From positions 1 to 5,460 of the forward strand of contig JAFAFD010000125.1 in assembly GCA_023423675.1 (NCBI GenBank): a stretch of DNA of 5,460 bases, in the 5' to 3' direction. The stretch's first letter is position 1. Each line of letters starts with the position of its first letter. The notes below the pieces were generated by a model, which was not told the origin of the DNA, did no database searches, and saw only the letters and a program-made list of their open reading frames with translations. Source of the DNA: Pseudomonadota bacterium. Lineage in GTDB: Bacteria > Pseudomonadota > Gammaproteobacteria > Xanthomonadales > Xanthomonadaceae. Both the position numbers and the translations under genes were made by a program. This document shows, piece after piece, positions 1 to 5,460 of the stretch.

Positions 1-10
1 ATGCTCGGCA
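1..10 (+). repeat. Partial SMAG monomer cut by the left edge
   Basis: ATGCTCGGC at 1-9 matches the distal arm of a plus-strand SMAG and pairs perfectly with GCCGAGCAT at 30-38, leaving a 20-base loop. The GTAG end would lie about 14 bases outside the window. The call rests on 9 bases plus the arrangement seen in the complete pair at 173-238. Confidence 0.6.
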
Positions 11-28
11 GATTTTCCCGCCAGAAGC

Positions 29-52
29 AGCCGAGCATGGGCTCGGCTCTAC
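29..52 (-). repeat. SMAG monomer of a second pair
   Basis: GTAG reads at 52-49 on the minus strand, then an 8-bp stem (29-36 with 41-48) and a 4-base loop. It is an exact reverse complement of 173-196. It appears to be the right half of another inverted pair whose left half is cut by the window edge. Confidence 0.82.
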
Positions 53-172
53 AGGAACGGCGGCACCTTGCCCACTGCATCAGCTCCGGGCTGAGCACTT
101 CATCCGCGTCGGCCAGCAACCCGGCCGAGCTACAGAGGAAGGGCACGTTGCGGTTCATGGGAGCTCGCCCTT
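53..172. other. Intergenic spacer between two SMAG pairs
   Basis: Apart from the doubtful GTAG hairpin at 109-133, I see no RNA gene, terminator with a T run, or promoter here. A minus-strand frame opening with ATG at 158 stays open to the left edge (52 codons), but it reads through SMAG sequence, has no clear ribosome binding site and resembles nothing I know, so I do not call it a gene. Confidence 0.5.
109..133 (-). repeat. Possible degenerate GTAG hairpin (SMAG-like)
   Basis: On the minus strand GTAG at 133-130 is followed, after one base (129), by a 6-bp stem TCGGCC/GGCCGA (128-123 with 114-109) around an 8-base loop. The GTAG-plus-palindrome layout is SMAG-like, but the loop is longer and the stem differs from the other copies. 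It could be chance in GC-rich DNA. Confidence 0.35.
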
Positions 173-196
173 GTAGAGCCGAGCCCATGCTCGGCT
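173..196 (+). repeat. SMAG monomer, left half of the inverted pair
   Basis: GTAG lies at 173-176, followed by the 8-bp stem 177-184/189-196 with loop CCAT. Its sequence equals the reverse complement of the monomer at 29-52 across all 24 bases. Confidence 0.82.
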
Positions 197-214
197 GCTT
201 GTGCCGTGAAAAGC

Positions 215-238
215 AGCCGAGCATAGGCTCGGCTCTAC
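215..238 (-). repeat. SMAG monomer, right half of the inverted pair
   Basis: GTAG reads at 238-235 on the minus strand and is followed by an 8-bp stem with loop ATAG (plus strand, 223-226). The stretch 211-238 matches 25-52 at 27 of 28 bases, so both pairs in this intergenic region carry nearly the same right arm. Confidence 0.82.
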
Positions 239-258
239 GGGTATCCCGGCGACCCCTC

Positions 259-279
259 GACGGTGATCAGATCACCGTC
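259..279 (-). terminator. 9-bp hairpin spanning the uvrD stop codon
   Basis: GACGGTGAT (259-267) pairs perfectly with ATCACCGTC (271-279) around a 3-base loop. On the minus strand the stem includes the last codons of uvrD (T-V-I) and the TGA at 269-267. There is no U run after it, so it is not a standard intrinsic terminator. A short CGGG/CCCG hairpin (238-241 with 245-248) and the SMAG pair follow directly, making a tightly folded 3' end. The terminator role is an inference. Confidence 0.4.
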
Positions 280-2459
280 AGGTTGGCGTAGGCCATCACC
301 AGCCACTTGCTGCCGGCGTCGGCGAACTCGACCTGCACGCGGGCGTGGGCGCCGCTGCCTTCGTAGTCGGTCACCATGCCTTCGCCGAACTTGGGATGGG
401 TCACCAGCGCGCCCAGCTTCAGCGGCGGTGCCTCGATCGAGGCGTGGCCCATCACCCGGCTGCTGCCCAGCGATGCCTGCCGCGAGACCTGCACCTTCGG
501 GCGCACTTCGTGCAGCAGTTCGCGCGGGATCTCGCGCAGGAAGCGCGACGGCAGGCTGTAGTTGTCCTGGCCGTGGATGCGGCGCGATTCGGCGTAGCAC
601 AGCACCAGCTTCTGCCGCGCGCGGGTGATGCCCACGTAGGCCAGCCGGCGCTCTTCTTCCAGGCGGCCGCTTTCTTCCAGCGAACGCGCACTCGGGAACA
701 GGCCGTCTTCCATGCCGGCCAGGAATACCAGCGGGAATTCCAGGCCCTTGGCCGAGTGCAGGGTCATCAGCTGCACGCCTTCCTCGCCCGCCTGCGCCTG
801 GCCCTCACCGGCCTCCAGCGCGGCATAGGCCAGGAACGCGACCAGCTCGTCCATGTCCTCGCCCACTTCCTCGATGTCGTCGGCGCGGCGCAGGAAGCGC
901 GAGGCGACCGAGACCAGTTCGTCGAGGTTGTCGGTACGCGATTCCGAATCCAGCGAATTGCGGCTTTCCTTGCTCCAGTGCTCGCGCAGCTGCGAGCGCG
1001 ACAGCACATGGTCCACGCGCTCGGCGAGGGTCATGTGCAGGGTCTGCGCCTGCAGCTCGTTGACCAGCACCAGGAAGCCGGCCAGCGCATTGCGTGCACG
1101 CGCGGCCAGCGCCGTGCCCTGGGTGACCAGCATGGTGGCCTCCCACAGCGAGATGCCCTGTGCGCGCGCCTCGCGACGCACCTCATCCAGGGTGCGCTCG
1201 CCGATGCCACGGGTCGGCGTGTTCACCGCGCGCTCGAAGGCGGCATCGTCGTTGCGGTTGGACAGCAGGCGCAGGTAGGCCAGCGCGTCCTTGATTTCGG
1301 CACGCTCGAAGAAGCGCATGCCGCCATACACGCGGTACGGCACCTGTTCGCTCAGCAGCGCTTCTTCCAGCGCGCGCGACTGCGCGTTGCTGCGGTAGAG
1401 CACGGCCACTTCGGTATAGCTGCCGCCATCGCGCACCCACTGGCGCGCGCGCTCGACGATGTAACGCGCCTCGTCCATCTCGTTGTAGGCCGCATACAGG
1501 TCGATCGGCTCGCCGTCGCCGCTGTCGGTCCACAGTTCCTTGCCGATGCGGTCCGGGTTGTGCGCGATGACCGCGTTGGCCGCGCCGAGGATGTTGGCGG
1601 TGGAACGGTAGTTCTGTTCCAGGCGTATGGTCTGCGCGCCGGGGAAATCGCGCAGGAAGCCCTGCACGTTCTCGACCTTGGCACCACGCCAGCCGTAGAT
1701 GGCCTGGTCATCGTCGCCGACCACGAACACGTGGCCTTCGTGACCGGCCAGCACGCGCACGAAGGCGTACTGGATGGCGTTGGTATCCTGGAACTCGTCC
1801 ACCAGGATTTCGCGGAAACGCGCGCGGTAATGCGCCAGCAACGGCGGGTTGTCGCGCAGCAGTTCGTGCGCGCGCAGCAGCAGCTCGGCGAAGTCGACCA
1901 GGCCGGCGCGGTCGCAGCGCGCCTGGTACTCGATGTAGGCCTGGCGCATGGTTTCCAGCCACGCATCATGCGGCTCGGGCTGGATGTGCTGCGGGCGGCG
2001 GCCCTCATCCTTCTGTTCGTTGATCCACCACGCGATCTGCTTGGGCGGATGCTTGCTGTCGTCGATTTCCAGCGCCTGGACCACGCGCTTGACCAGTCGC
2101 AGCTGGTCGTCCGAATCCATGACCTGGAAGCCTTCGGGCAGCTTGGCGTCCTGCCAGTGCAGGCGCAGCAGGCGGTTGGCCAGGCCGTGGAAGGTACCGA
2201 TCCACGCGCCGCGGCTGCCGTTGGGCAGCTGCGCGTCGATGCGGTGGCGCATCTCGCCGGCGGCCTTGTTGGTGAAGGTCACCGCAAAAATGCCGTGGGT
2301 CGGCACGCCTTCGACTTCATGCAGCCAGGCGATGCGGTGGGTGAGTACGCGGGTCTTGCCGGAACCGGCACCGGCCAGCACCAGGTGGTGGCCGGGGGGA
2401 GCGGAGACGGCTTCGCGCTGGGCCGGGTTCAGGCCATCGAGCAGGTGGGAGACATCCAT
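267..2459 (-). CDS. uvrD: DNA helicase II (UvrD), superfamily 1A
   Basis: This is a 730-residue ATP-dependent 3'-5' DNA helicase. In this family it unwinds nicked DNA during nucleotide excision repair (releasing UvrC and the cut oligonucleotide) and methyl-directed mismatch repair, and it removes RecA filaments. All SF1A motifs are visible: Q-motif glutamine at 14, Walker A AGAGSGKT at 29-36 (K35), Ia FTNKAAGEM at 62-70, Walker B LVDEFQDT at 219-226, III VVGDDDQAIYGWRG at 246-259, IV RLEQNYRS at 279-286, V LMTLHSAKGLEFP at 564-576, and VI RRLAYVGITRARQK at 604-617. The 2B signature TPTRGIG is at 414-420. The C-terminus (about 681-730, HPKFGEG then KWLVMAYANL) matches the UvrD Tudor-like domain that contacts partner proteins. 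Length is close to the 720 residues of E. coli UvrD, and the start MDVSHLLDGLN aligns with MDVSYLLDSLN there, which fixes the start. The only Shine-Dalgarno candidate is a G run almost touching the ATG, so coupling to the gene ending 9 bases upstream is plausible. No key residue is missing. Rep and PcrA are the nearest alternatives, but the ends favour UvrD. Confidence 0.97.
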   Translation of the reverse strand: MDVSHLLDGLNPAQREAVSAPPGHHLVLAGAGSGKTRVLTHRIAWLHEVEGVPTHGIFAVTFTNKAAGEMRHRIDAQLPNGSRGAWIGTFHGLANRLLRLHWQDAKLPEGFQVMDSDDQLRLVKRVVQALEIDDSKHPPKQIAWWINEQKDEGRRPQHIQPEPHDAWLETMRQAYIEYQARCDRAGLVDFAELLLRAHELLRDNPPLLAHYRARFREILVDEFQDTNAIQYAFVRVLAGHEGHVFVVGDDDQAIYGWRGAKVENVQGFLRDFPGAQTIRLEQNYRSTANILGAANAVIAHNPDRIGKELWTDSGDGEPIDLYAAYNEMDEARYIVERARQWVRDGGSYTEVAVLYRSNAQSRALEEALLSEQVPYRVYGGMRFFERAEIKDALAYLRLLSNRNDDAAFERAVNTPTRGIGERTLDEVRREARAQGISLWEATMLVTQGTALAARARNALAGFLVLVNELQAQTLHMTLAERVDHVLSRSQLREHWSKESRNSLDSESRTDNLDELVSVASRFLRRADDIEEVGEDMDELVAFLAYAALEAGEGQAQAGEEGVQLMTLHSAKGLEFPLVFLAGMEDGLFPSARSLEESGRLEEERRLAYVGITRARQKLVLCYAESRRIHGQDNYSLPSRFLREIPRELLHEVRPKVQVSRQASLGSSRVMGHASIEAPPLKLGALVTHPKFGEGMVTDYEGSGAHARVQVEFADAGSKWLVMAYANLTVI

Positions 2460-2468
2460 GCCCCCATT

Positions 2469-3872
2469 TTACGGCATCGCCGTCGCGGCTCCTGCGACCA
2501 CCTGCGTGGCCAGGGCCTGCGCCTGCTGACGCAGTTCAGGCACGGCCAGGCTTTCCCACAGGCTGCCGATGCGCAGGCTGCCGAGCACGCCCAACCGCGC
2601 CTGCGCCGCACCGCTGCGACTGCACAGGCGGTCGCCCGGCACGCTGCTGTCCAGGCCCAGGCCATGCGGCCCGGGACGGGCCAGGCCGTCGGCCTGCAGC
2701 TGCTGCAGCAGTGGATTGCGCAGCGCCGTGGCGCGGGTCTCGACGCCGGTGGCATTGACCACCGCCGCGATCGTCCACTGCTGTTCGCCGCCCGCGGCAT
2801 CGCGACCGGACAGGTGAAGCGCGTCGCCTTCGCGCCAGATGCGCTGCAGGCGGGCACGGTGCAGCTGCAGCTGCCCGCTGGCCTGCAGGGCCTGCAGCTG
2901 GGCATCGACGTCCTCGGCAATGCGGTGGCGATGCACGTCCCAATAGCGCACCACATGGCGCAGGAAGCGTCGCTGGTCGGCTTCGTCCAGGCTGCACCAC
3001 AGCGCCTGGCCATGCGGGCGGATGCGATCCATCACGCCCTGCCACGGCTGGCCATCGGCCTGCGTCTGCCACGCGAAGCCGCGCAGGGCCCGCACACGCT
3101 GGCGCAGGGTCATCGGCAGCAGCGCGGCCGGGTCGAAATCGGGCAGCACGCCATGCGCATGGGGCAGCGGCAACAGGCCGTGCCGCGAGATCACGTGCAG
3201 CGGGCCGGTATGGCCGGCGGCGACCAGCGCCAGCACGGTGTCGGCCATGCTCAGGCCGGAACCGACGATGGCCAGCGCATGGGCACCGGCCAGCGTGCGC
3301 ACGCCGTCATAGTCCCAGGCCTCGACCACGTCGTCGGCAGGCAGCGCATCGGCGCCGGTCACCGGCAGCGGACGCATGCTGTTGCCGGTGGCGATGACCG
3401 CCTGCGCCGCGTGCAGCGTGCCGCCATCGCCCAGTTGCAGGTGGTAACCGAGGTCATCCGGCTGCAGGCCCAGCACCAGCTGCGCGATCACCCGCAGCTG
3501 CGCCGGGCTGGCGGCCGCCGCGTCCTGCAGGCGCTGCTGCAGGTAGGCGGCGAAGTGGTGGCGGCTCACGTAACGCTCGCCGAGCAGCTCGCGCGCCTCG
3601 CCCGGGTAAGCGTTGACGGCCTGCAGGTAATCGAGGAAATCGCCGGACTGGTCGGGGAACGCGCTCATCTTCGCCGCGGGCACGTTCAGCAGGTGCTCCG
3701 GCCACGGCGTGGCGTAGGCGATGCCTTGGGCGAGCTGCGAGGCGGGTTCGAAGATGGCCAGCGCCAGCGGCGCCTGGGCCTGGCGCAACACCTGGATCGC
3801 CACCAGCACACCCGCGGCACCACCGCCGATGATCGCCAGGTCCAGTTCGCCATTTCGCGATGAATCAGTCAT
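2469..3872 (-). CDS. FAD/NAD(P)-binding protein, COG4529 / NAD_binding_9 type, substrate unknown
   Basis: A 467-residue flavoprotein-like oxidoreductase with no signal peptide or membrane segment, so probably cytosolic. An N-terminal Rossmann motif, LAIIGGGAAG (12-21; G16, G18, G21), followed by E42 at the end of the second strand, fits FAD binding. The block GIAYATPWPEHLLNVPAAKM (50-69) and then FPDQSGDFLDYL (72-83) is typical of the NAD_binding_9/COG4529 group that includes E. coli YdhS. A second dinucleotide fold, AIVGSGLSMADT (201-212), probably takes NAD(P)H. ISRHGLLPLPH (228-238), two ATG loops (161-163 and 374-376) and LWESLAVPELR (438-448) are further family marks. The second half has the two-fold layout of flavin monooxygenases and reductases, but the substrate cannot be read from sequence and I give no gene symbol. 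The start at 3872 is the only ATG, GTG or TTG between the upstream region and the Rossmann motif; it lacks a clear Shine-Dalgarno. The TAA stop is 9 bases before uvrD, which suggests one transcript. Family confidence is high; function is unknown. Confidence 0.9.
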   Translation of the reverse strand: MTDSSRNGELDLAIIGGGAAGVLVAIQVLRQAQAPLALAIFEPASQLAQGIAYATPWPEHLLNVPAAKMSAFPDQSGDFLDYLQAVNAYPGEARELLGERYVSRHHFAAYLQQRLQDAAAASPAQLRVIAQLVLGLQPDDLGYHLQLGDGGTLHAAQAVIATGNSMRPLPVTGADALPADDVVEAWDYDGVRTLAGAHALAIVGSGLSMADTVLALVAAGHTGPLHVISRHGLLPLPHAHGVLPDFDPAALLPMTLRQRVRALRGFAWQTQADGQPWQGVMDRIRPHGQALWCSLDEADQRRFLRHVVRYWDVHRHRIAEDVDAQLQALQASGQLQLHRARLQRIWREGDALHLSGRDAAGGEQQWTIAAVVNATGVETRATALRNPLLQQLQADGLARPGPHGLGLDSSVPGDRLCSRSGAAQARLGVLGSLRIGSLWESLAVPELRQQAQALATQVVAGAATAMP

Positions 3873-3878
3873 GCGCCG

Positions 3879-3884
3879 ATTGTA
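3879..3884 (-). promoter_or_regulatory. Possible -10 box (TACAAT) ahead of the FAD protein gene
   Basis: TACAAT on the minus strand ends 6 bases before the ATG at 3872, which would put the transcription start at or next to the ATG and give a leaderless mRNA. This agrees with the absence of a Shine-Dalgarno there. No convincing -35 box is seen 16-18 bases upstream (CCAGCC region), so the call is weak. Confidence 0.25.
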
Positions 3885-3907
3885 GGCGATGGCGGGTGAC
3901 GGGCTGG

Positions 3908-3931
3908 CAGTCGACTGACTGTCGACTCTAC
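3908..3931 (-). repeat. SMAG-type REP hairpin (GTAGAGTCGAC subtype) over the cls stop
   Basis: A 24-base element that begins with GTAG at 3931-3928 when read on the minus strand. It forms a perfect 7-bp stem (AGTCGAC at 3909-3915 with GTCGACT at 3921-3927) and a 5-base loop. GTAG at one end of a short palindrome is the mark of Stenotrophomonas SMAG elements. The TAG inside GTAG is the cls stop codon, so the hairpin sits directly behind the last codon in the mRNA. No T run follows, so it is a poor classical terminator; protection of the 3' end or attenuation of downstream transcription is an inference. Confidence 0.8.
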
Positions 3932-5346
3932 ATCAACGCATCGGCCAACCGTGCGATGCCTTCGCGGCTGCGCTTCCAGGCCGGGCGCTGACGCCACTGC
4001 TCCAGGTCCAGCAGGCGCGACTGGCGCAGGTAGTCGTCCTCGATGGCGCACAGCTGCTGCACCAGCGGCCGGTCGTAGCAGATCAGGCCGATCTCGGCAT
4101 TCAGCGCAAAAGAACGGATATCCATGTTGATCGAGCCGAGCACGGCGATGTCCTCGTCCACACTCATGTGCTTGGCGTGCAGGAACTGCGGCTCGTACAG
4201 CGCGATCTGCACGCCACAACGCAGCAGTTCCTCGTAGTACGCCTCCTGCGCCCACGAGGTCAGCCGCTGGTTGTTGCTGGCCGACAGGATCAGCTGCACC
4301 TTCACGCCGGACAGCGCGGCGATGCGCAGTGCGCTCAGCGTCGCTTCGTCAGGCACGAAATACGGCGTGACCATCACCAGCCGTCGCCGCGCCAGGTGGA
4401 TCAGCGCCGCCACCGCATCGCGCGCGTTGCTGTAAGGGTACGCCGGGCCACTGGGCAGCAGCTGGGTGGCGATGTCGTCGCCGCACTCGGGCACGTCGGC
4501 GATGACGTCCAGGCGCTGCCCGGTTTCCATGTACCAGTCGCTGGCGAACACCGCCTCCAGGTGGGCCACCGCCGGACCGCGCACGCGCGCGACCAGCTCG
4601 CGGTTGGGATGCCCCGGTACGAAGCGTGGGCCGGCCAGGTTCTGCGAGCCGACGTAGGCCACTTCGTTGTCGATCACCGCGATCTTGCGGTGATTGCGCA
4701 GGTCCATGCGCCCGCTGCGGCGCCAGCGCAGGCCGCCGGGCAGCATCGCCCGCACTTCGATGTCACGCGCCTGCAGGCGCTTGCGGTAGGCGCGCAGGCC
4801 GCGCTTGGCACCCACCGCATCCAGCAGCACGCGGCACTGCACGCCGCGTGCGGCGGCACGCTGCAGCGCTTCGACGATGGCCTCGCCCACCGCGTCGTCG
4901 AACATCAGGTAGTACAGCAGGTGGACGCGGTCTTCGGCCTGGTCGATGTCGGCGATGAGGGTGTGCAGCGATTCGTCGTAGTCGGTGAGCAGGTCGACCG
5001 CGTTGCCGTGCACCGGCATGAAATCACCCTGGCGCTGCACCAGCGGCACGATCTCGGCGATGGCGGTGTCGGCGGTCGGGGTCCAGCGCAGGCGGTGCTG
5101 CAGCGCCTGTTCCTCGCGGATGACCTGCGACGCCTCGGCCTGCCGGCGGATGCGTTCGCGCGACAGCCAGGGGTGGCCGAACAGCAGGTACAGCGGCAGG
5201 CCCAGCAGCGGCACGAAGCCGACCAGCAGCAGCCAGCTGCGTGCCGCCCCCGGCGTGGTGCGGGTGGGGATCCAGCACAGCGCGACCAGCCGGATGAGCC
5301 AGTCGATCAACAGCAGGTAGGAACCCAGCAGCCACTCGAACAGCAT
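3928..5346 (-). CDS. cls: Cardiolipin synthase, phospholipase D superfamily (ClsA-like)
   Basis: A 472-residue membrane enzyme of the bacterial Cls family, which joins two phosphatidylglycerol molecules to give cardiolipin and glycerol at the inner membrane. Two hydrophobic segments open the protein (about 2-26 and 36-57), as in E. coli ClsA (486 residues). Two phospholipase D domains follow. HKD motif 1 is H219-R-K221 with D226 and GSQN at 233-236; HKD motif 2 is H390-A-K392 with D397 and GSIN at 404-407, so both catalytic halves look intact. VHLLYYLMFDD (141-151) and VTPYFVPDE (326-334) are conserved strands of the two domains. The start is uncertain. I chose the ATG at 5346, just before the first membrane segment. 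The ATG at 5376 would add 10 residues (MTPTPPTGDA) and has a better Shine-Dalgarno, GGAAGG, 9 bases ahead. A TTG further out (5436) lies in poor sequence and is not credible. The TAG stop is formed by the GTAG of a SMAG repeat. ClsA is more likely than ClsB or ClsC because of the two N-terminal membrane segments. The promoter lies at or beyond the right edge. Confidence 0.93.
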   Translation of the reverse strand: MLFEWLLGSYLLLIDWLIRLVALCWIPTRTTPGAARSWLLLVGFVPLLGLPLYLLFGHPWLSRERIRRQAEASQVIREEQALQHRLRWTPTADTAIAEIVPLVQRQGDFMPVHGNAVDLLTDYDESLHTLIADIDQAEDRVHLLYYLMFDDAVGEAIVEALQRAAARGVQCRVLLDAVGAKRGLRAYRKRLQARDIEVRAMLPGGLRWRRSGRMDLRNHRKIAVIDNEVAYVGSQNLAGPRFVPGHPNRELVARVRGPAVAHLEAVFASDWYMETGQRLDVIADVPECGDDIATQLLPSGPAYPYSNARDAVAALIHLARRRLVMVTPYFVPDEATLSALRIAALSGVKVQLILSASNNQRLTSWAQEAYYEELLRCGVQIALYEPQFLHAKHMSVDEDIAVLGSINMDIRSFALNAEIGLICYDRPLVQQLCAIEDDYLRQSRLLDLEQWRQRPAWKRSREGIARLADALM

Positions 5347-5410
5347 CGCGTCGCCCGTCGGAGGTGTCGGGGTCATTCTGCCCAGCCTTCCGGCGGCCTG
5401 CCAACCAAAA

Positions 5411-5460
5411 GCGTGCCCCCCCACCGTGGGCCCCAACCCCCCCCCCCAACCCGGGTAAAA
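5411..5460. other. Low-quality or contig-end sequence with C runs
   Basis: C runs of 7 (5416-5422) and 11 (5437-5447) sit within 50 bases, unlike anything else in the window, together with a stretch of mostly C and A. This pattern suggests unreliable base calls at the end of a read or contig. The true upstream region and promoter of cls cannot be judged from it. Confidence 0.6.

Larger units (their letters stand above)
173..238. repeat. Inverted SMAG pair (REP dimer)
   Basis: Two GTAG-ended 24-base elements face each other: 173-196 on plus and 215-238 on minus. Each folds alone into an 8-bp stem AGCCGAGC/GCTCGGCT (177-184 with 189-196; 215-222 with 227-234) with a 4-base loop. Together the 28-base arms 173-200 and 211-238 pair at 27 of 28 positions (the mismatch is C186 with A225) around a 10-base loop. 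The pair lies 28 bases past the uvrD stop, the usual place for REP dimers, where they can stabilise mRNA ends or limit read-through. No RAYT transposase is in the window. Confidence 0.85.

Noticed and set aside
1..238. CRISPR array suggested by repeated 24-28 base units.
   Set aside because: The units are in inverted pairs with unequal spacing and are self-palindromic with GTAG ends, which fits REP/SMAG elements. No cas gene is present.
1..291. A 96-codon plus-strand frame beginning at position 1.
   Set aside because: It reads through both SMAG pairs and into the 3' end of uvrD; the same repeat peptide (RAEPMLGC) appears only because the repeats are translated. It uses TCA and CTA codons and has no ribosome binding site.
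345..3863. A 1172-codon open plus-strand frame running opposite uvrD and the flavoprotein gene.
   Set aside because: It aligns codon-for-codon with both minus genes, so its stops would need TTA, CTA or TCA codons in them, which are rare in high-GC genes. Its product is low-complexity (rich in Q, A, H, R, V) with no known motif, while the minus genes have full conserved domains.
3869..4255. Other frames within cls, such as a 128-codon minus frame, as separate genes.
   Set aside because: They are alternative frames of a gene with intact HKD motifs, and their products are rich in R, A and P, as expected of shadow frames in GC-rich DNA.
5347..5436. N-terminal extension of cls to a TTG at 5436.
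   Set aside because: The first 20 extra codons come largely from the C-rich, doubtful end and add no family sequence before the first membrane segment.
1..5460. A new defence or mobile system built from these genes.
   Set aside because: A UvrD-like helicase can occur in defence loci, but this one matches housekeeping UvrD end to end, and its neighbours are a standard cardiolipin synthase and a widespread flavoprotein family. No nuclease, toxin or integrase is seen.

Overview
The window is high-GC DNA from a gammaproteobacterium, most likely Stenotrophomonas (S. maltophilia group). Two things point there: the strong G/C third-position preference, and several short palindromes carrying GTAG at one end, which are typical of the SMAG class of REP elements in that genus. 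The assignment is made by recognition; no search was run.

All three protein genes lie on the minus strand, so transcription runs from the right edge to the left. First comes a cardiolipin synthase (about 5346 to 3928) with two N-terminal membrane segments and two HKD phospholipase D motifs. Next, after a 55-base gap that holds one SMAG hairpin, is an uncharacterised FAD/NAD(P)-binding protein of the COG4529 type (3872 to 2469). Only 9 bases later comes DNA helicase II, UvrD (2459 to 267). The last two genes are probably co-transcribed. The first may be partly insulated by the SMAG element that overlaps its stop codon.

Downstream of uvrD, positions 1-258 contain no gene I can support. This stretch is full of hairpins: a 9-bp stem over the uvrD stop codon, a 66-base inverted SMAG pair, a possible degenerate GTAG hairpin, and a second SMAG pair cut by the left edge. 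The last 50 bases at the right edge contain C runs of 7 and 11 and look like poor sequence at a contig end.

The genes cover membrane lipid synthesis (Cls), an oxidoreductase of unknown substrate, and DNA repair (UvrD). They share no obvious pathway. I see no CRISPR array, tRNA, rRNA, transposase or defence system, and nothing that supports a new multi-gene system. The points most worth a second look are the SMAG that supplies the cls stop codon, the hairpin over the uvrD stop, and the unknown flavoprotein placed directly ahead of uvrD.
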